Shown here in pieces: positions 10,527 through 21,504 of a DNA stretch of 64,000 bases (positions within the stretch are counted from its first letter, which is position 1; each line of letters begins with the position of its first letter). The translations under genes and the position numbers were made by a program. Source of the DNA: Takakia lepidozioides (Eukaryota; Streptophyta; Takakiopsida; Takakiales; Takakiaceae); contig CM060734.1 in NCBI GenBank assembly GCA_030704615.1, positions 19,902,001-19,966,000 on the forward strand. Direction: 5' to 3'. Below the pieces are notes generated by a model. The model did no database searches, had not been told where the DNA came from, and was given only the letters and a program-made list of their open reading frames with translations.

Positions 10527-12305
10527 TTATAGGATCCGATCCCTCTCCTTGGTAGTCATAGTGGCTGCAGTGTCTCCAGTGCGGAGGTAGTCCAACACAA
10601 CTGAATCCTCATGTATATATTTGGCGCCACCTTGCTCATTGATGGCCTCAGGGTCCTCAGACACTTGATCTACAGTCATCCCTGTTGCAGGTCCAACCTG
10701 GCCTTCCGCTGCCACGATACACAGAAATGCAGATGCATGCCATCCGGGCACCATCTCCTCGTCCGTCTCACCATGCCACCGAGCTCCAGTGTCATCCTGC
10801 TGGCTCGTGCATGGATTGCGACTCAACCCATCTGCATTGCGATTGATCAAACCCGGTCGATGCACCACCTGAAAGTCATACTCTTGAAGGATGAGTGCCC
10901 ACTGTGCAAGCTTCCCCGTAAGCTTGTCTGACTCCATCAACCACTTGAGTGGTTGGTAATCCGTGACAAGGGTGAAGAGATTGCCGTATAGATAGCACCT
11001 GAAGTGTGCCACGGCCCACATTGCAGCTAAGCATTCACCCTCATATGAGCTATACTTAGACTCTGCAGCATTGTTCGAGCGGCTAGCATAAGCCACTACG
11101 AACTCTCTTCCCTCATCATCCACCTGTGTGAGCACCGCTCCAAGCCCCAGCATGCTCCAATCTGTATGCAGCTGAAAAGGACGCCCCTTGATAGGTCGTC
11201 TCAAGATGGGCGCCGAGGTCAACCTCGCCTTGAGCTCTTGAAAAGCTTGTTCTTGCTCATCTTCCCACTGCCACTCCTGGTCCACCTTGGTCAGCTTGGT
11301 TAGAGCCTTTGGCACTGAATCCCTTAACAAACCGTCTGTAATAGTTTGCTAACCCCATGAAAGCTCGAACTCGGCTTACATCCGTGGGGCGTGGAACCTG
11401 TGCAATGGACTCTACCTTAGTCTGCTGTACCCCCAATCCTCCAGGATATATCATGTGACCCAGATACTCAATCTGGTTGTGGAAAAACTTGCACTTTCCC
11501 GGATGTAACTTCAATCCGTGCGCCCTCAAGCGCTCAAATACCCCCTGAAGGTGTCTCTCATGCTCCTCCACCGTAGCACTAAAGATGATGATGTCATCTA
11601 TGTAGCACTGAGCAAACTCCACCCCTGCTAGAATCCTGTCCATGACTCTTTGAAACTCAGCGGAGCGTTTTTAAGCCCAAATGGTAAGAACCGCCACTGG
11701 TATAGGCAATCCTTCCCGTGCTCATTGATCCCCCAGAATGCTGTCTTTTGCTTATCCGCCTTCTTGATCGGCAACTGGTGATATCCGAATCGTAAATCCA
11801 ACATGATAAAGACCTTGGAATGCCCAATGGCATCAAAGATCTCCTCTGGTGTCGGCATGGCATACCTATCGGACTTGGTCTGACGATTTACAGGCCGGTA
11901 ATCACCGCACATACGTCTCTCCGTCCAATTGCCATAGACATCCTTCTTAGCTGGCATCACTGTGGCTGAAGCATACTCTCCACCAGAGAGCTCCACCAAA
12001 CCTGCCTCCCAAAGATCTTGAGTCCTCATCTGAATCAAAGACCTCTCCATGTCACTGTATCTATAGGGTCTCCGAAAGATTGGCGTGTTAGTGGCCAACT
12101 CAATACGGATCTCTTGACCCTTCAGTGCTCCCAAGTCCTTCAAACTAAAGGCAAAGCAATTCCTGTAAGCCCTCAGGAACCGCCGTATACGTCGTCTCTC
12201 TCCTCCGGTGACAATGGGTCCAATGTCAGGCTCCCAATTGTCCTCCGTAACTGCAACCTTAAGTCCAGTGGGCTTAGAGGTAGAGGACGCGTCCCGCGGT
12301 TGCTA
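10527..12305 (-). pseudogene. Reverse transcriptase-RNase H of the methyltransferase gypsy element
   Basis: RT motifs in order: GDYRPVNRQT, FIMLDLRFGYHQ, WRFLPFGLKNAP, then the catalytic CYIDD with DIIIFS and an EYLGH thumb block. RNase H follows with HTDWSMLGLGAVL, YEGECLAAMWAVAHFRCYL, TDYQPLKWL and HRPGLINRNADGLSR. The region lies in three frames: 12143-11628, 11643-11257 and 11330-10527. A one-base deletion near 11665 and a frame change near 11300 break it, and a TAG at 12303 separates it from the methyltransferase C-terminus. It would copy element RNA into cDNA. Confidence 0.9.
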
Positions 12306-12599
12306 TGCTGCAACCTCTTGAGCAGTACTCCCTTCCTGCTCAGTCAATGACAAGGCCTCATCCTGCCCCATCATCTCATCATTGAGAACCTCATCAACCC
12401 GAGAAGAATCCCCAACCTCATCCATCACAGCTATCTTGGCTGCCAACTCCCTCTGGACCTCGAGCACCTCCCACGTGTGCCATGGATGTCTACACCCCGT
12501 GGTCCTCACCGTCTCGCCCCCACTCGCTGCCTGTACCGTCTTGGTAGGCAGAGAGACCGTCAAGGTAAGTGCACTCCACACTCTACGTTGCTCAGCCAT

Positions 12600-13545
12600 A
12601 GCCAAGCTGATAATCCAGGTCAAGCAATTGAGATCCATTGCTTGCCCCAACACTTGACGCCGTGATGCCTCAGAAAGAGAAGGCACCGCCGTGGTCCCAG
12701 TGGAAAACCCCATAGCCCGCTCTCTCGCTCGTCGGCATTAGGCTCCACTAACTGTTGCAACTGAGCATCCCACAGGAGGCCAGGTCCACCATCCCAAAAA
12801 GCATGGGATCCTAGGAAGCTGAGTAGTGTAGGTAGTGCTGCTCGTGGTTGACCCACCCTGTTGACCACTGCCAAAGGCGAACGGTCATCGTGTCTCACAC
12901 GTTGAGACTGCCTCCCTGTGTCCAAAATGCCATCCACGGTGAGGTGTGCTGGCCGCTGCACCCCATCAAATGCATGCTTGAGTAGTGCGGGTGGCATCAA
13001 GTTAGTCCACCAAAGCCGTGGACGATGAGCCCGTGACCCCACTGCAGCTGCATCCAGCAACACTACTGACCCAAGCCACGACCGGACTTGATGCACACTG
13101 GCCATCACCTTGGCCCGAGAATCACCCATCAGTGGCACATTCTCCAAGATGTATGCTGGCGATACAGCTTGGTGAAGCTGCAAGTGGCGCAAAATCCGCA
13201 CCATCTCCCAAAATAGACCCGTCCTCGAGTCTCGCAATCCATTGCCATGCCCGGCTGATGAATGCCCTTGGCAGGGCCAACCTGCCACTACCAAATCAAT
13301 GGAGCCAACCTGCTCCAAATCCGGCGCCCCCAGCAACGAAATGTCTGCTGGCAAGGCTTGTTGGTATCCACGAACTGCAGACACTGGCAACAAAGCAGGG
13401 TACTGTTGTACCAACTGAGCAACATGGCGCAGTGAGACGCGTCGTGCAGTCTCATCCTTCTCCACATACAGGTAACATCAAACTCGTACACCTGCCTGTA
13501 GCACAGCAGCCAATCCGGTGCTGATCCCGCCAAACAAGTCCAGAA
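12600..13545 (-). pseudogene. Cytosine-5 DNA methyltransferase domain inside the gypsy polyprotein
   Basis: Motif I is DLFGGISTGLAAVLQAG (13540-13490), the S-adenosylmethionine site. After an in-frame TGA at 13478 the same frame continues with CYLYVEKDE (motif II). Motif IV is GWPCQGHSSAG with catalytic Cys at 13271-13273; motif VI is ILENVP (Glu near 13143); motif VIII-like is RAHRPRLWW; a target-recognition stretch follows; after a frame change near 12720, motifs IX-X are MGFSTGTTAVPSLSEASRR and QAMDLNCLTWII. All ten-motif landmarks are in the right order over about 310 residues, the compact size of DNMT3/DRM-type catalytic domains, and the AHRxRxWW region looks closest to DNMT3-type enzymes (inference). 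The enzyme would methylate cytosine C5 in DNA. It is fused in frame with the upstream protease, so it was made as part of Gag-Pol. Lesions are one probable CGA-to-TGA change and one probable GA dinucleotide insertion. Confidence 0.9.
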
Positions 13546-13559
13546 GGCAAATGCCTTCA

Positions 13560-14835
13560 TCCGGATACTGCCACACAATAGGTGTGGTATCCAATGGTAA
13601 CAACTGAGGTGGTCCTGGTGCAATACCCGCACTCTCCTCCTCTCCTGACGGTACAAAAGCCTCTACCCAGGCTTGTTGCACCCGTCGATCAGCAACCTGC
13701 TGTAAATCCTTGCTCGTACCCCACAATGGAGTGTGAGCAACCATGGCAGGCAACTCCGCCATACCATGCATGTCATCTTGCTCTGCTGGAGGTGGCACAT
13801 CCTTTGCATGGGCATTGCCCTCCAGCAACTCTCCAGGCCAACTAACTGCAGCTGTAAAGGCGGCTAGTGTTGGCATCTTGCCCCGCTGGGCAGCCGCTAT
13901 ACCCCCAATGAATGTCACAGGGAGCTGTGCACGGTGACCATCGCCTGACTGCCATCCAGGCCTGTAGGATGCTGACTCCTCCCAAAAGTCCAGGGTGAAG
14001 CCCATGGGGTATAACACTGCCCCACCAACGAGGACATCGTAAGAGACCGCGTCTGTCACAATGGCCTTGGCTCGCATTACTGAGCCATCGATAGGATGAT
14101 CCGGCTGCAGTCTAATGGCCAACTGATGCCGTGTCATGCCCCGAGCCTGCTCTGATCCTCCCAGAGATGTCTGTATCTGGAAAGGACAAGGCTCCATATC
14201 CGCCTCCATGAGGCCCAAACCTGCAATAGCAGCTCTGCCCAACATCAGTGGCTGAGCTCCCGAGTCCAACAAGACCCGCAGTGGCCGGTACTTCTTGCCT
14301 GCCGGTCCACTCAAAGTGAAAATGCCTCCCTGGTTGTCTAACAAGACAACTCCAGGTGTCACCATGGCGCGCTCAAAGGCTGGCCTAGCTGGCAGCTCCG
14401 TCAACCTGGCAGCTGCAGCTTGCCAGGACGCAGCCGTGGCAGTCTTGACCCTCAAATCCGAGGATCCCTCTGCCACTACACCTTCCACTAACTCCGCAGA
14501 AGATGAAGTGACCTCCCCACTCTCACAGAGTGTTGCTGCTAGTCTGAACACTGCAGCTGGCCTTACCCCGGCGTCGCAATCATGGTTGCCGAGAACAGTG
14601 GGGCTTGACACACAGAGGTGGCTGCCCCCAATAACACACCGGCTGCACTAGCCTTGGTAGCAGGTGTCAGTGCTGCACGTGTAGCTCTCCCCAATGGCAT
14701 AGTAACCTCCGCCTCGGTAACAGTCGGGCGAGAACTAGGTGCCATGGATGGCGTCGACACAGTCTCCGCCAACGTGAATGACTGAGGAAGCCTCGCCTGA
14801 CGGCTTGCCTCCTCACGCTGTGGATCCAATTCCAC
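13560..14835 (-). pseudogene. Aspartic protease region of the gypsy polyprotein
   Basis: A retropepsin-like active site RVLLDSGAQPLMLG lies near 14260-14300, followed by a family-typical LGRAAIAGLGL flap-side region and, downstream, DVLVGGAVLYPMGFTLDFW. About 150 residues of low-complexity linker then lead straight into motif I of the methyltransferase in the same frame (14611-13478). The upstream part (14563-14835) is in another frame, so one frameshift lies near 14600. The protease would process the polyprotein and possibly free the methyltransferase; that release is inference. Confidence 0.75.
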
Positions 14836-14844
14836 CTCTGCACC

Positions 14845-16505
14845 TCATGGCTCAGGAACTCGTGCTGCTCCTCGAGTCACGGCTGCAGCAGACTCCACCT
14901 GCTCTAGTGGTAGTGCTGCTCCGCACATGAATCCCATGCCTCCCATATCTCCTCCCTCAGGAGCAGGAGGTGGACCATCCCGCCTGGGAGCCGGTACCGC
15001 CTGAGCTATAGCCATGGTAGCGAGCCTCTGCTCTAGCTGCTGAAGCCGATTGGCCATGCCTTGGTCAACACCCTGACCTCCGCATCCTTGGTCATGTGGA
15101 GCTTACCCTTGGCCTGCACCTCGTGCCCGACCACCTCGTCCTCTTTGGGCTGGTCCACCTCTCCCCCGGCCACCATTGTTCCCTTGGAACTGGCCTGGGC
15201 GCAACTCAGGATGCAAGTCATAACACTGGGCATCTCCATGCCCATACTTGCCACAATGCCCACACTGCAACTGTGCAGGCTGTGCTTGTGTCGGCCTTTT
15301 GCCACTCTCTAGGCAATCTCTCTTGACATGGGGTCCTCCACATGTCCAACATATCACCCCTGGTTGCTGTTGGCCTGCAAAAGATGTCACGGGCCTCTGC
15401 ATCTGAGGTCCCCTGTAAGCTCCATGGAACTTGGGCTGGGCAACCTTGCCCCCCTGACCACGCTGTTGGGCAGTCCCTTGTGCCTGTGGGCTGACAGCTG
15501 TGCCCCGTGCAGGCATGTCCTTGCCAAATCCAATTGTAACAACTCGCTCCTCCACCATGTTGAGCTCAATCCGCTCAGCCAGCAGAATACATCTACTAAT
15601 GTGGGTTGGGCTGCTTGTAACAGGGTTGCATCTCGCACCCTTCTCTTGAGCTCCTTGTCCAGAATTCCATACCAAAACTAGATTGCCTGAGCTTCAGTAA
15701 CCCCTTGGGTCACACTTATCAAGCGCCTCATATGAGTGTACGCCTCTCGCAGGCTCTCACTGGGTTTGCGCTGGAAGTCTTGCAAACTTCGCAGCTTCTC
15801 TGTCTGTACACCTTGGTAGTTCCTCCGCAACTCCTGGAAGAACTCCACCACCGGGTTGAATCTAGGCACATGTGTTGTAGTCGTGGCAGGAGGAGTAGTA
15901 GCACCTTTTGAACTGGTACCACCTGCAGAAGTACCAGCACTACTTGCTCCACTATTAGTGCTGGCAGTGGGAGCTATTGGTACTGATGCAGCTACTGGTC
16001 GCGTCGTGCCTCGAGTAATGGAGACGTAGTCAGGTGACCAATACATCCTCCACTCCTCAATCTCTGCTTCATGTCCTCGCCTGAACTCGTGGTAATCGTC
16101 CATAGGCGGACCTTCCAAATGCTGGAACAGTCCCTTCCACGCCATGAATGGGGTGAATAGTTGTGGATTGCGCATCTGCTGCAAATCACACCAGCTGTCG
16201 AACTCCTGGATAAAGTCATCCAACTCGATTGTGCCCACAGCTCCAGAATACCTACGAGGCCCCTTGGTAGCTCCATGCATCTCCTCCATGTCGTCCCACA
16301 ACAATGGCGAATGAAAGTGCACACCTGTTGATGAAGCCTCCAAGTCTGTGTCTGACTCTACAGTAATTGAGGGTGGCGGTGAAGGTGGTCTGAACCGAAT
16401 ACCTCGTCTTGTGAACCCACTCTCACTATTACTGCCTGTAGCCGTACTCCCCTCAAAACCCTTGGGTAACTCCGTAATGACACTCACAATGTGCACCTCC
16501 TCCAC
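14845..16505 (-). pseudogene. Gag and nucleocapsid of the methyltransferase gypsy element
   Basis: The capsid-like gag (16505-15678) has the retrotransposon gag pattern around FQHLEGPP, VVEFFQELRRNYQG and ESLREAYTHMRRLI. It ends at a TAG (15678) inside EAQAI/FWYGIL, where the protein clearly continued. After a frame change near 15590 the nucleocapsid (15675-15103) carries two zinc knuckles, [13 protein letters not shown] and [14 protein letters not shown], and an Arg/Gly-rich tail. A TAA at 15103 precedes a short coiled-coil MANRLQQLEQRLATMA (15057). Gag would package the element RNA. The knuckle region is duplicated as a fragment at 63.35-63.70 kb. Confidence 0.85.
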
Positions 16506-16517
16506 GTGACACTATAA

Positions 16518-16530
16518 GGCTCTAGTACTA
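16518..16530 (-). other. Possible primer-binding site (degenerate)
   Basis: On the minus strand TAGTACTAGAGCC resembles the common plant primer site TGGTATCAGAGCC (initiator tRNA-Met) at 10 of 13 positions; the three differences are transitions. It lies just upstream of gag, as expected. The putative LTR end is 9 bases away rather than the usual 0-3, which weakens the call. Confidence 0.4.
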
Positions 16531-17023
16531 ATCTAATAGTGACACGGGTGGGCACCTGTTGCAGTTTAAGGGTCATATCCCAATGGCTCAGGGCACCTGC
16601 ACCTGCATCCACCGCAAGAACTCCTATGGTTGGCTGGTCATCAACCCAGCCTCACCATAGAAGAAACACTGGTGGTCTTGCTGGTCATCACTCCAGCCTC
16701 ACCACCGACAGCATACTCTAGGATTGACCGGGGATCAAATCCGGCCTAATCCCTATGAAAGCAAGCGCCCACACAAAACCAACATGGCACACAGTCAAGC
16801 ATGCAGGTGTTGGGGGGATCCAAACACAAGAAATCAAAACATCAACACCCCCACACCAAAATCCAGCTGCAATGCTGATCCTGCAGAATAGCCCAGCCCA
16901 AAACCCCGGACTGACTGGCCTCCACCAAGAGAGGCTTTGGCAACTACAAGTACAAGGTAATGAAAATAGTACAGAGATGGAGGGGAAGAATAGAAGCCCG
17001 ACCAAGCAAGATCTAATCCTGAT

Positions 17024-17773
17024 CTATGCTATCAACTGCCAGACTTCTCTCAAAGTGCCTCGCTCTGCATGATGGTAAGGTGTAGGAGGTATATCTATGT
17101 CCAGAAACCTGCCACTAACCTTGTCCCAAGCTACAGTAGCTCGCTCTAACCAATCCTCCTCCTCTTTCTGCCAGGTAGAGACAAAGCAATACTCTCCTAT
17201 CTCCCGCTCACTAAACACTAAAGAAAACAAAGGTAGGGTCTGATAGTCTCTCAACTCAAAAGTTTTGAGACGGTTGCGGGTGTCCTCATTGCGAATGATT
17301 GCATCTCCTTCAAACAGAACAAACTTGTCCTCGCTAATGAACCCCCGCTCGTGGTTGCCTTGTGCAGAGCGTGTCCGACTGCAACGCTGTCTGATTGCAC
17401 AAACTTGTGTAGCTCCTGCTCCTCTACTCCAGTACACCACGGCCTTGTGGTTGAACACCTTGGTCCCCGGGGCTGTCTTTGGCTGTGTTCCAAGCCTAGC
17501 TTTCACCCACTTTGGTATTTCACCTACAGCTGCAGAACTGCTGGCTCCAACAGAGTTCTGACTGTCCAAAGCGATATTGAGGCCCTCAATGCCAACTACA
17601 GCAGTCTGTTGTCCATTGCTAATGCCTGACTCCCAGTATGCAATCAACTCGTCCAACTGTTCTCCACTCAAATCAGTCTGAGTTCCTTGGGAAACATAAA
17701 TCTTGCCCCCTTGTGTGCACAGGCTAAGAGACGAGACCTGCCCTTCAATTACGTCCTCATTTCCCCCAGCCAT
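17024..17773 (-). CDS. Intact 249-aa ORF upstream of gag, unknown function
   Basis: An uninterrupted ATG-to-stop frame on the same strand as gag, ending about 520 bp before it. It stands out because nearly everything else in the element is broken. The N-terminus is polar (VSQGTQTDLSGEQLDELIAYW); the second half is mixed alpha/beta-like with ERGFISEDKFVLFEGD and EEEDWLERATVAWDKVSGRF. I see no zinc knuckle, protease, helicase or chromatin-reader motif. It may be an accessory protein of the retroelement, lying inside the putative LTR, or a captured host fragment. Codon content and length argue against a chance ORF but do not prove expression. Confidence 0.45.
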   Translation of the reverse strand: MAGGNEDVIEGQVSSLSLCTQGGKIYVSQGTQTDLSGEQLDELIAYWESGISNGQQTAVVGIEGLNIALDSQNSVGASSSAAVGEIPKWVKARLGTQPKTAPGTKVFNHKAVVYWSRGAGATQVCAIRQRCSRTRSAQGNHERGFISEDKFVLFEGDAIIRNEDTRNRLKTFELRDYQTLPLFSLVFSEREIGEYCFVSTWQKEEEDWLERATVAWDKVSGRFLDIDIPPTPYHHAERGTLREVWQLIA

Positions 17774-18156
17774 ACAAGGAGGACATCCACAGATTTGTCT
17801 ATCATATAGACCAGAACAGGTTCTAGAAACAGAATTGTGGATCGTTCATGGCACACTCACACTCTAAAAATTCCATAGATTTTTAGCAAAGTCCCCAAAA
17901 TTTCTAGATTTCTAGATTTCTAGATTGGTAGATTTCCCCTTTCTGCAGCTATCCCCTCAGAAACTGAGTCAAACGAAGTCCATTTGACAAAGATATGACC
18001 AATTAGGCTCTAAATCATTTGAATTAGATCAAAAAGGCCTTTTTTTTTTTTTTTAACACCAAAACGTTCTCGCCATTAAAAACTGCTCCCAAGTCACCTA
18101 CGAGTTCCCAACACGTCTAGGTAGTTCGTCCAGGTAGGGGCGATTTCAAGAGCAGG

Positions 18157-19131
18157 TCAAGAGATGCACTGTGCAACACCTTCATGGCTTATGGACAGGC
18201 GGCCTGCAATCGAAAGATTCGTGGATGGTTGCTGGACTTGCACAACACATCTGCCACATCGGAACCACAGCTTCACTTCACCAACATTCAGCACAACAGG
18301 AGCAGAGCAGAGCATACAAGAGCTTGGCCGTTGATTGCGACACCTGCTGTGTGTGAAGTTTGAGAATTGAGCTGCTTTTTTGATGTCTGTGGTTCTACTG
18401 TGGTGTTGTATGTGTGCTCCTTGGACCTGTTGGACCTCCCGCAGACGTGATAACTTTCTTTTCTTCTTATCCCTGAACCCTCCTGAGGCCCTATACATTC
18501 TTGATTTTGGCCATTTTGGAAGAGGCCATTGGCCTTTCTTCCTTAACTTGCGCTTGCGCACCAGCCTCTTCCTTCGAAGCTCCAATCGTTTAGCCTTCTT
18601 CTTTAACAATTATGCTTCTGACTTGAGGGAAACTATGGCTGGGATGGTGACCTCAGGAACAATCTCGACCTCTAACTCTGGGGCATCTCCAGCAGCCCTG
18701 GCTACCACATTCCTCTCCGTTGTGGCCTTCCACGTCAAGGACGCACCGGCTGCGACCTGCCCACTGTAATCTCCAAGTTCTTTTCTATACTTCAAACCCA
18801 CTCTAAATCCAGAAAACAGCCCGCAAGCAGGTCTCCACTGCGAGCTTGCCGAGGCAGCAGATGGTGAGAGAGACAAGGATACATTGGAGAAGGTCGGCAC
18901 AAGGGCCTGGGAAAGAAGGAACGCCAAAGGTTGCAGAGTTCTCTGGTACGCCAAAGCCAAGTTCTGAAGGCGGGATTCCCCCTGTTGCCCAGGCTGGGCA
19001 CAAGTTGGGCATTTACGGAAACCCCTCCGAGAAGCAGATGAGGCTCTCGGCAGATTGCCCTGCAGGTTTTGCTTGTAAATCAGTCTTGTTAGCCAGCGAT
19101 TGTAGGACCTGCACCTGAAGCTCCGGGAACA
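18157..19131 (-). pseudogene. ORF with basic nuclear-signal-like block, one stop, unknown function
   Basis: A single frame stays open from about 19131 to 18157 apart from one TAA at 18608. The N-terminal half has a CxxC (RKCPTCAQPG) and a hydrophobic/serine stretch; after the stop comes a strongly basic block (KKKAKRLELRRKRLVRKRK) that resembles a nuclear or nucleolar localisation signal. It lies upstream of gag on the same strand, in the putative LTR. No known domain recognised. It could be an accessory ORF or captured host exon; coding status is uncertain. Confidence 0.35.
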
Positions 19132-20114
19132 TCAATTAATCAACGATCTCCTCCAGCAAAATGGGAGTGTCACAAGTTGTCTTCCATCAACATTCACTAC
19201 TTCATGTGCTTGGCTATTTGGGCCTGTTTTTTTTTTTTTCCCGCCCTAACTTGCTTAAACGCTCCAGTGTGTGTGCTCTTGTACTCGAGCCCTTCTTAGC
19301 TCGCAGTGTCCTTCACAGAGCCGTCCTCATCGACAACTGTCCATATTGCTTTAACAAGGTATGGATGTGTCACCATTGGACTGACCAGGTACAGCAAGGC
19401 TGCAGAACAATCTGCCTCTCGCAGTGCTCCTGTATAGTTGCAGTTATAGCGACGCACCGAGTGCCCAACTTGCAGTAGTAATGCAACCGCAAGCGCTTGT
19501 TCCCCTGTCACAACCACACTCTTGCATGCACGCTGCACACAGGCTTCCACCTCCGGAGAAGAAGTCCAGGGACAGAGTTGCGGTTGTCAGCAGCTACCAA
19601 CAGACACAGTCTTCCTTACATTTGCGCATCATCCTGCTGCTCCACCATGATATCTCCTCACTGACCAAAACGAAGGCTGCTTCCATGCAGTGTAGCTCCG
19701 TCCTGCCCGGCGGCCTTATGCCAGAACCAACGCTGATCGAAACCTGCATATTTTGTTTTTTTTTTTTTTTTTTTAAGCTTCTTAAACTAAGCACTACTCT
19801 CACACAGGTAATCATACAAGTGCTAACCCTCAACTCCTACCTTGCACTCACAGGTAAGAGATCATCTCTCTCGAGTGATAGAACAAGCTAAGAGACACAC
19901 TGCTCACACCAGAAACAACATGAATCCATCGCTATCACTCTTTAAAACAGAAGTCGAGCCAGGGGCACCCCAAGCTATGGGGACTCCACCCCACAACAAC
20001 CTACACTCCCATCATAAGCACACTCAAATCTAAACGCATGAAGGAGCTCGGTCGCGCAGGCTCAACTCGAGAGAGATGAGCTACGCGACTGCCGCTCTCG
20101 TGAAGATAAGGCGG

Positions 20115-20212
20115 TTCAGGTGTCAAACTAAACTTGACACCTGATTTAACACTTGACCTAAATCCAAGTGTTAAATACAAATAACTAACTTTATTCTAGT
20201 TGTTTTCACACT
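20115..20212. repeat. Short hairpin repeat H, copy 1
   Basis: Two adjacent hairpins: TCAGGTGTCA/TGACACCTGA with a 9-base loop (20115-20143) and TTAACACTTG/CAAGTGTTAA with a 9-base loop. From TTGACACCTG to TTTTCACACT it aligns with a copy at 49919-49998. The TG...CA limits and small size could fit a very short solo LTR or a MITE. Confidence 0.55.
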
Positions 20213-21500
20213 GTGCTTATTTAACTTGACAACATATTACACAACATCTGACCAAATTTAAACCCCAAACCACAACACTATCAAACGATGTTCCAAGCCA
20301 CTAAGCTACCCCATGCTTGTTTGTGACACACCCAATATTTGAGAGCGGCACTGCTAAAGGTATCATCCCTAGGGCAAGTCACTATGACTGGTAGGTTCCC
20401 ACCTACGCATCCAACTCCCATCCCATGTCTAATGTGTTCCTAAGTGATTACATATGGTAAAGAACACGAAAAGACTTAACATTTGTAATTGAAGTGTTAA
20501 ACCAACACATGAGAATACTAACACTTAGTAACTTCACCTTAATATTTACTATATAAATTTATATATATAGATGGATCAGATGCCCAAAGTAAAAGCCAAG
20601 GAAAATTATAACTCTGAAAAGCTACAAAGGCATACAAAAAGGGAACCTCTTCGGAGCCAAAAACAAACTAACACTAAGGATCAACGCTTGCTAGAAATGG
20701 ATTCAAAACTAATTAGAAGTGTTTTGATTTTGTTGTTCTAGTTCTTATGATTACTGCAATAGATGTTGGGCGGGGTCCTCCACATTGATCGACGAAAGAC
20801 AAAGATTAGACAAACTCCCAACAATTGTAGGGGTCGGGGCATGATATGCAAAAAATAACGGTTTGAACTAGACTTCTTTTGCAGAGAAGACTTGTATTTT
20901 CCTAATTAAGAGGAGTCAAAATCCACAACAAGCTTGCCAACCCTCTTCCTTTTTTAAAATCTATAAAGAGCCTCTGCCAGGAATGCTATTCCGTGAGCCT
21001 AGATGTGCGAGCTTGAGAGTTGTGAGCTTGTATTCGTGAGCATAGGCTCACGAATGGGAAAACCCCCTATTCCCGCGGACTATATATTGAATACTGGAAG
21101 ACCTATAATCGTGTAGCCTTACGACAGAAGAACCCCCTATTCCCGCGGGAGTTTTTTTAGTGACATAAGAGGTCTAACTACAACCGTGTACCTTGAGATG
21201 ATTGCAGACAATTCCTACAAGGGCAAGATATTGCTCATTGGAGGAGGCCATGACCATCTCAATTAAATGAATTGGAACATTCTTCATGCGATAAAGGCCC
21301 AGTATGCGAGATGGAAACGATACTACCTCGAAAGGATATTTTGCTTGTGGAACAGACACATAGGGTTTAGGATGAACATGTTAAAGAAAACCGGGGTCTG
21401 AGACATCTGTGTCTTCATTTCGGATATAAGCATGCGCATACAGGTTTTCATGGCAAAATGAATCTCAGACAACAGTTTCCTCGGGGTTTTTTTATTATTG
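20213..21500. other. Intergenic, no gene recognised
   Basis: AT-rich DNA. At 21032-21055 there is a perfect 10-bp inverted repeat (ATTCGTGAGC / GCTCACGAAT, 4-base loop). The phrase 'aaccccctattcccgcgg' occurs twice (about 21061 and 21131). No coding signal. Confidence 0.5.
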
Positions 21501-21504
21501 TTTT

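Larger units (their letters stand above)
9804..20125 (-). mobile_element. Degenerate Ty3/gypsy retrotransposon encoding a DNA methyltransferase
   Basis: On the minus strand the order is (possible long LTR with ORFs), gag, zinc-knuckle nucleocapsid, aspartic protease, cytosine-5 DNA methyltransferase, reverse transcriptase, RNase H, integrase. The order RT-RH-IN defines Ty3/gypsy. Integrase stops inside its core fold at 9804 and no left LTR follows, so the 3' end is lost. The coding part is GC-richer than its surroundings. At least six in-frame stops (about 15678 TAG, 15103 TAA, 13478 TGA, 12303 TAG, 10527 TAA, 10485 TGA) and about five frameshifts make it inactive; each stop can be explained by one C-to-T change. 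A second fragment of the same family lies at 63349-63700. The right boundary at 20125 is tentative. Confidence 0.85.
16540..20125 (-). repeat. Putative long 5' LTR of the methyltransferase gypsy element
   Basis: Plus-strand limits TGACACGGG (16540) and GGTGTCA (20119-20125) give the TGACAC...GTGTCA inverted ends expected of an LTR, next to the putative primer site and gag. The length would be about 3.6 kb. There is no left-hand copy to compare because the 3' end is lost, and the right end abuts another repeat beginning TTGACACC, so the limit could be chance. Three long T-runs (18041, 19222, 19755) and two ORFs lie inside. Confidence 0.35.
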
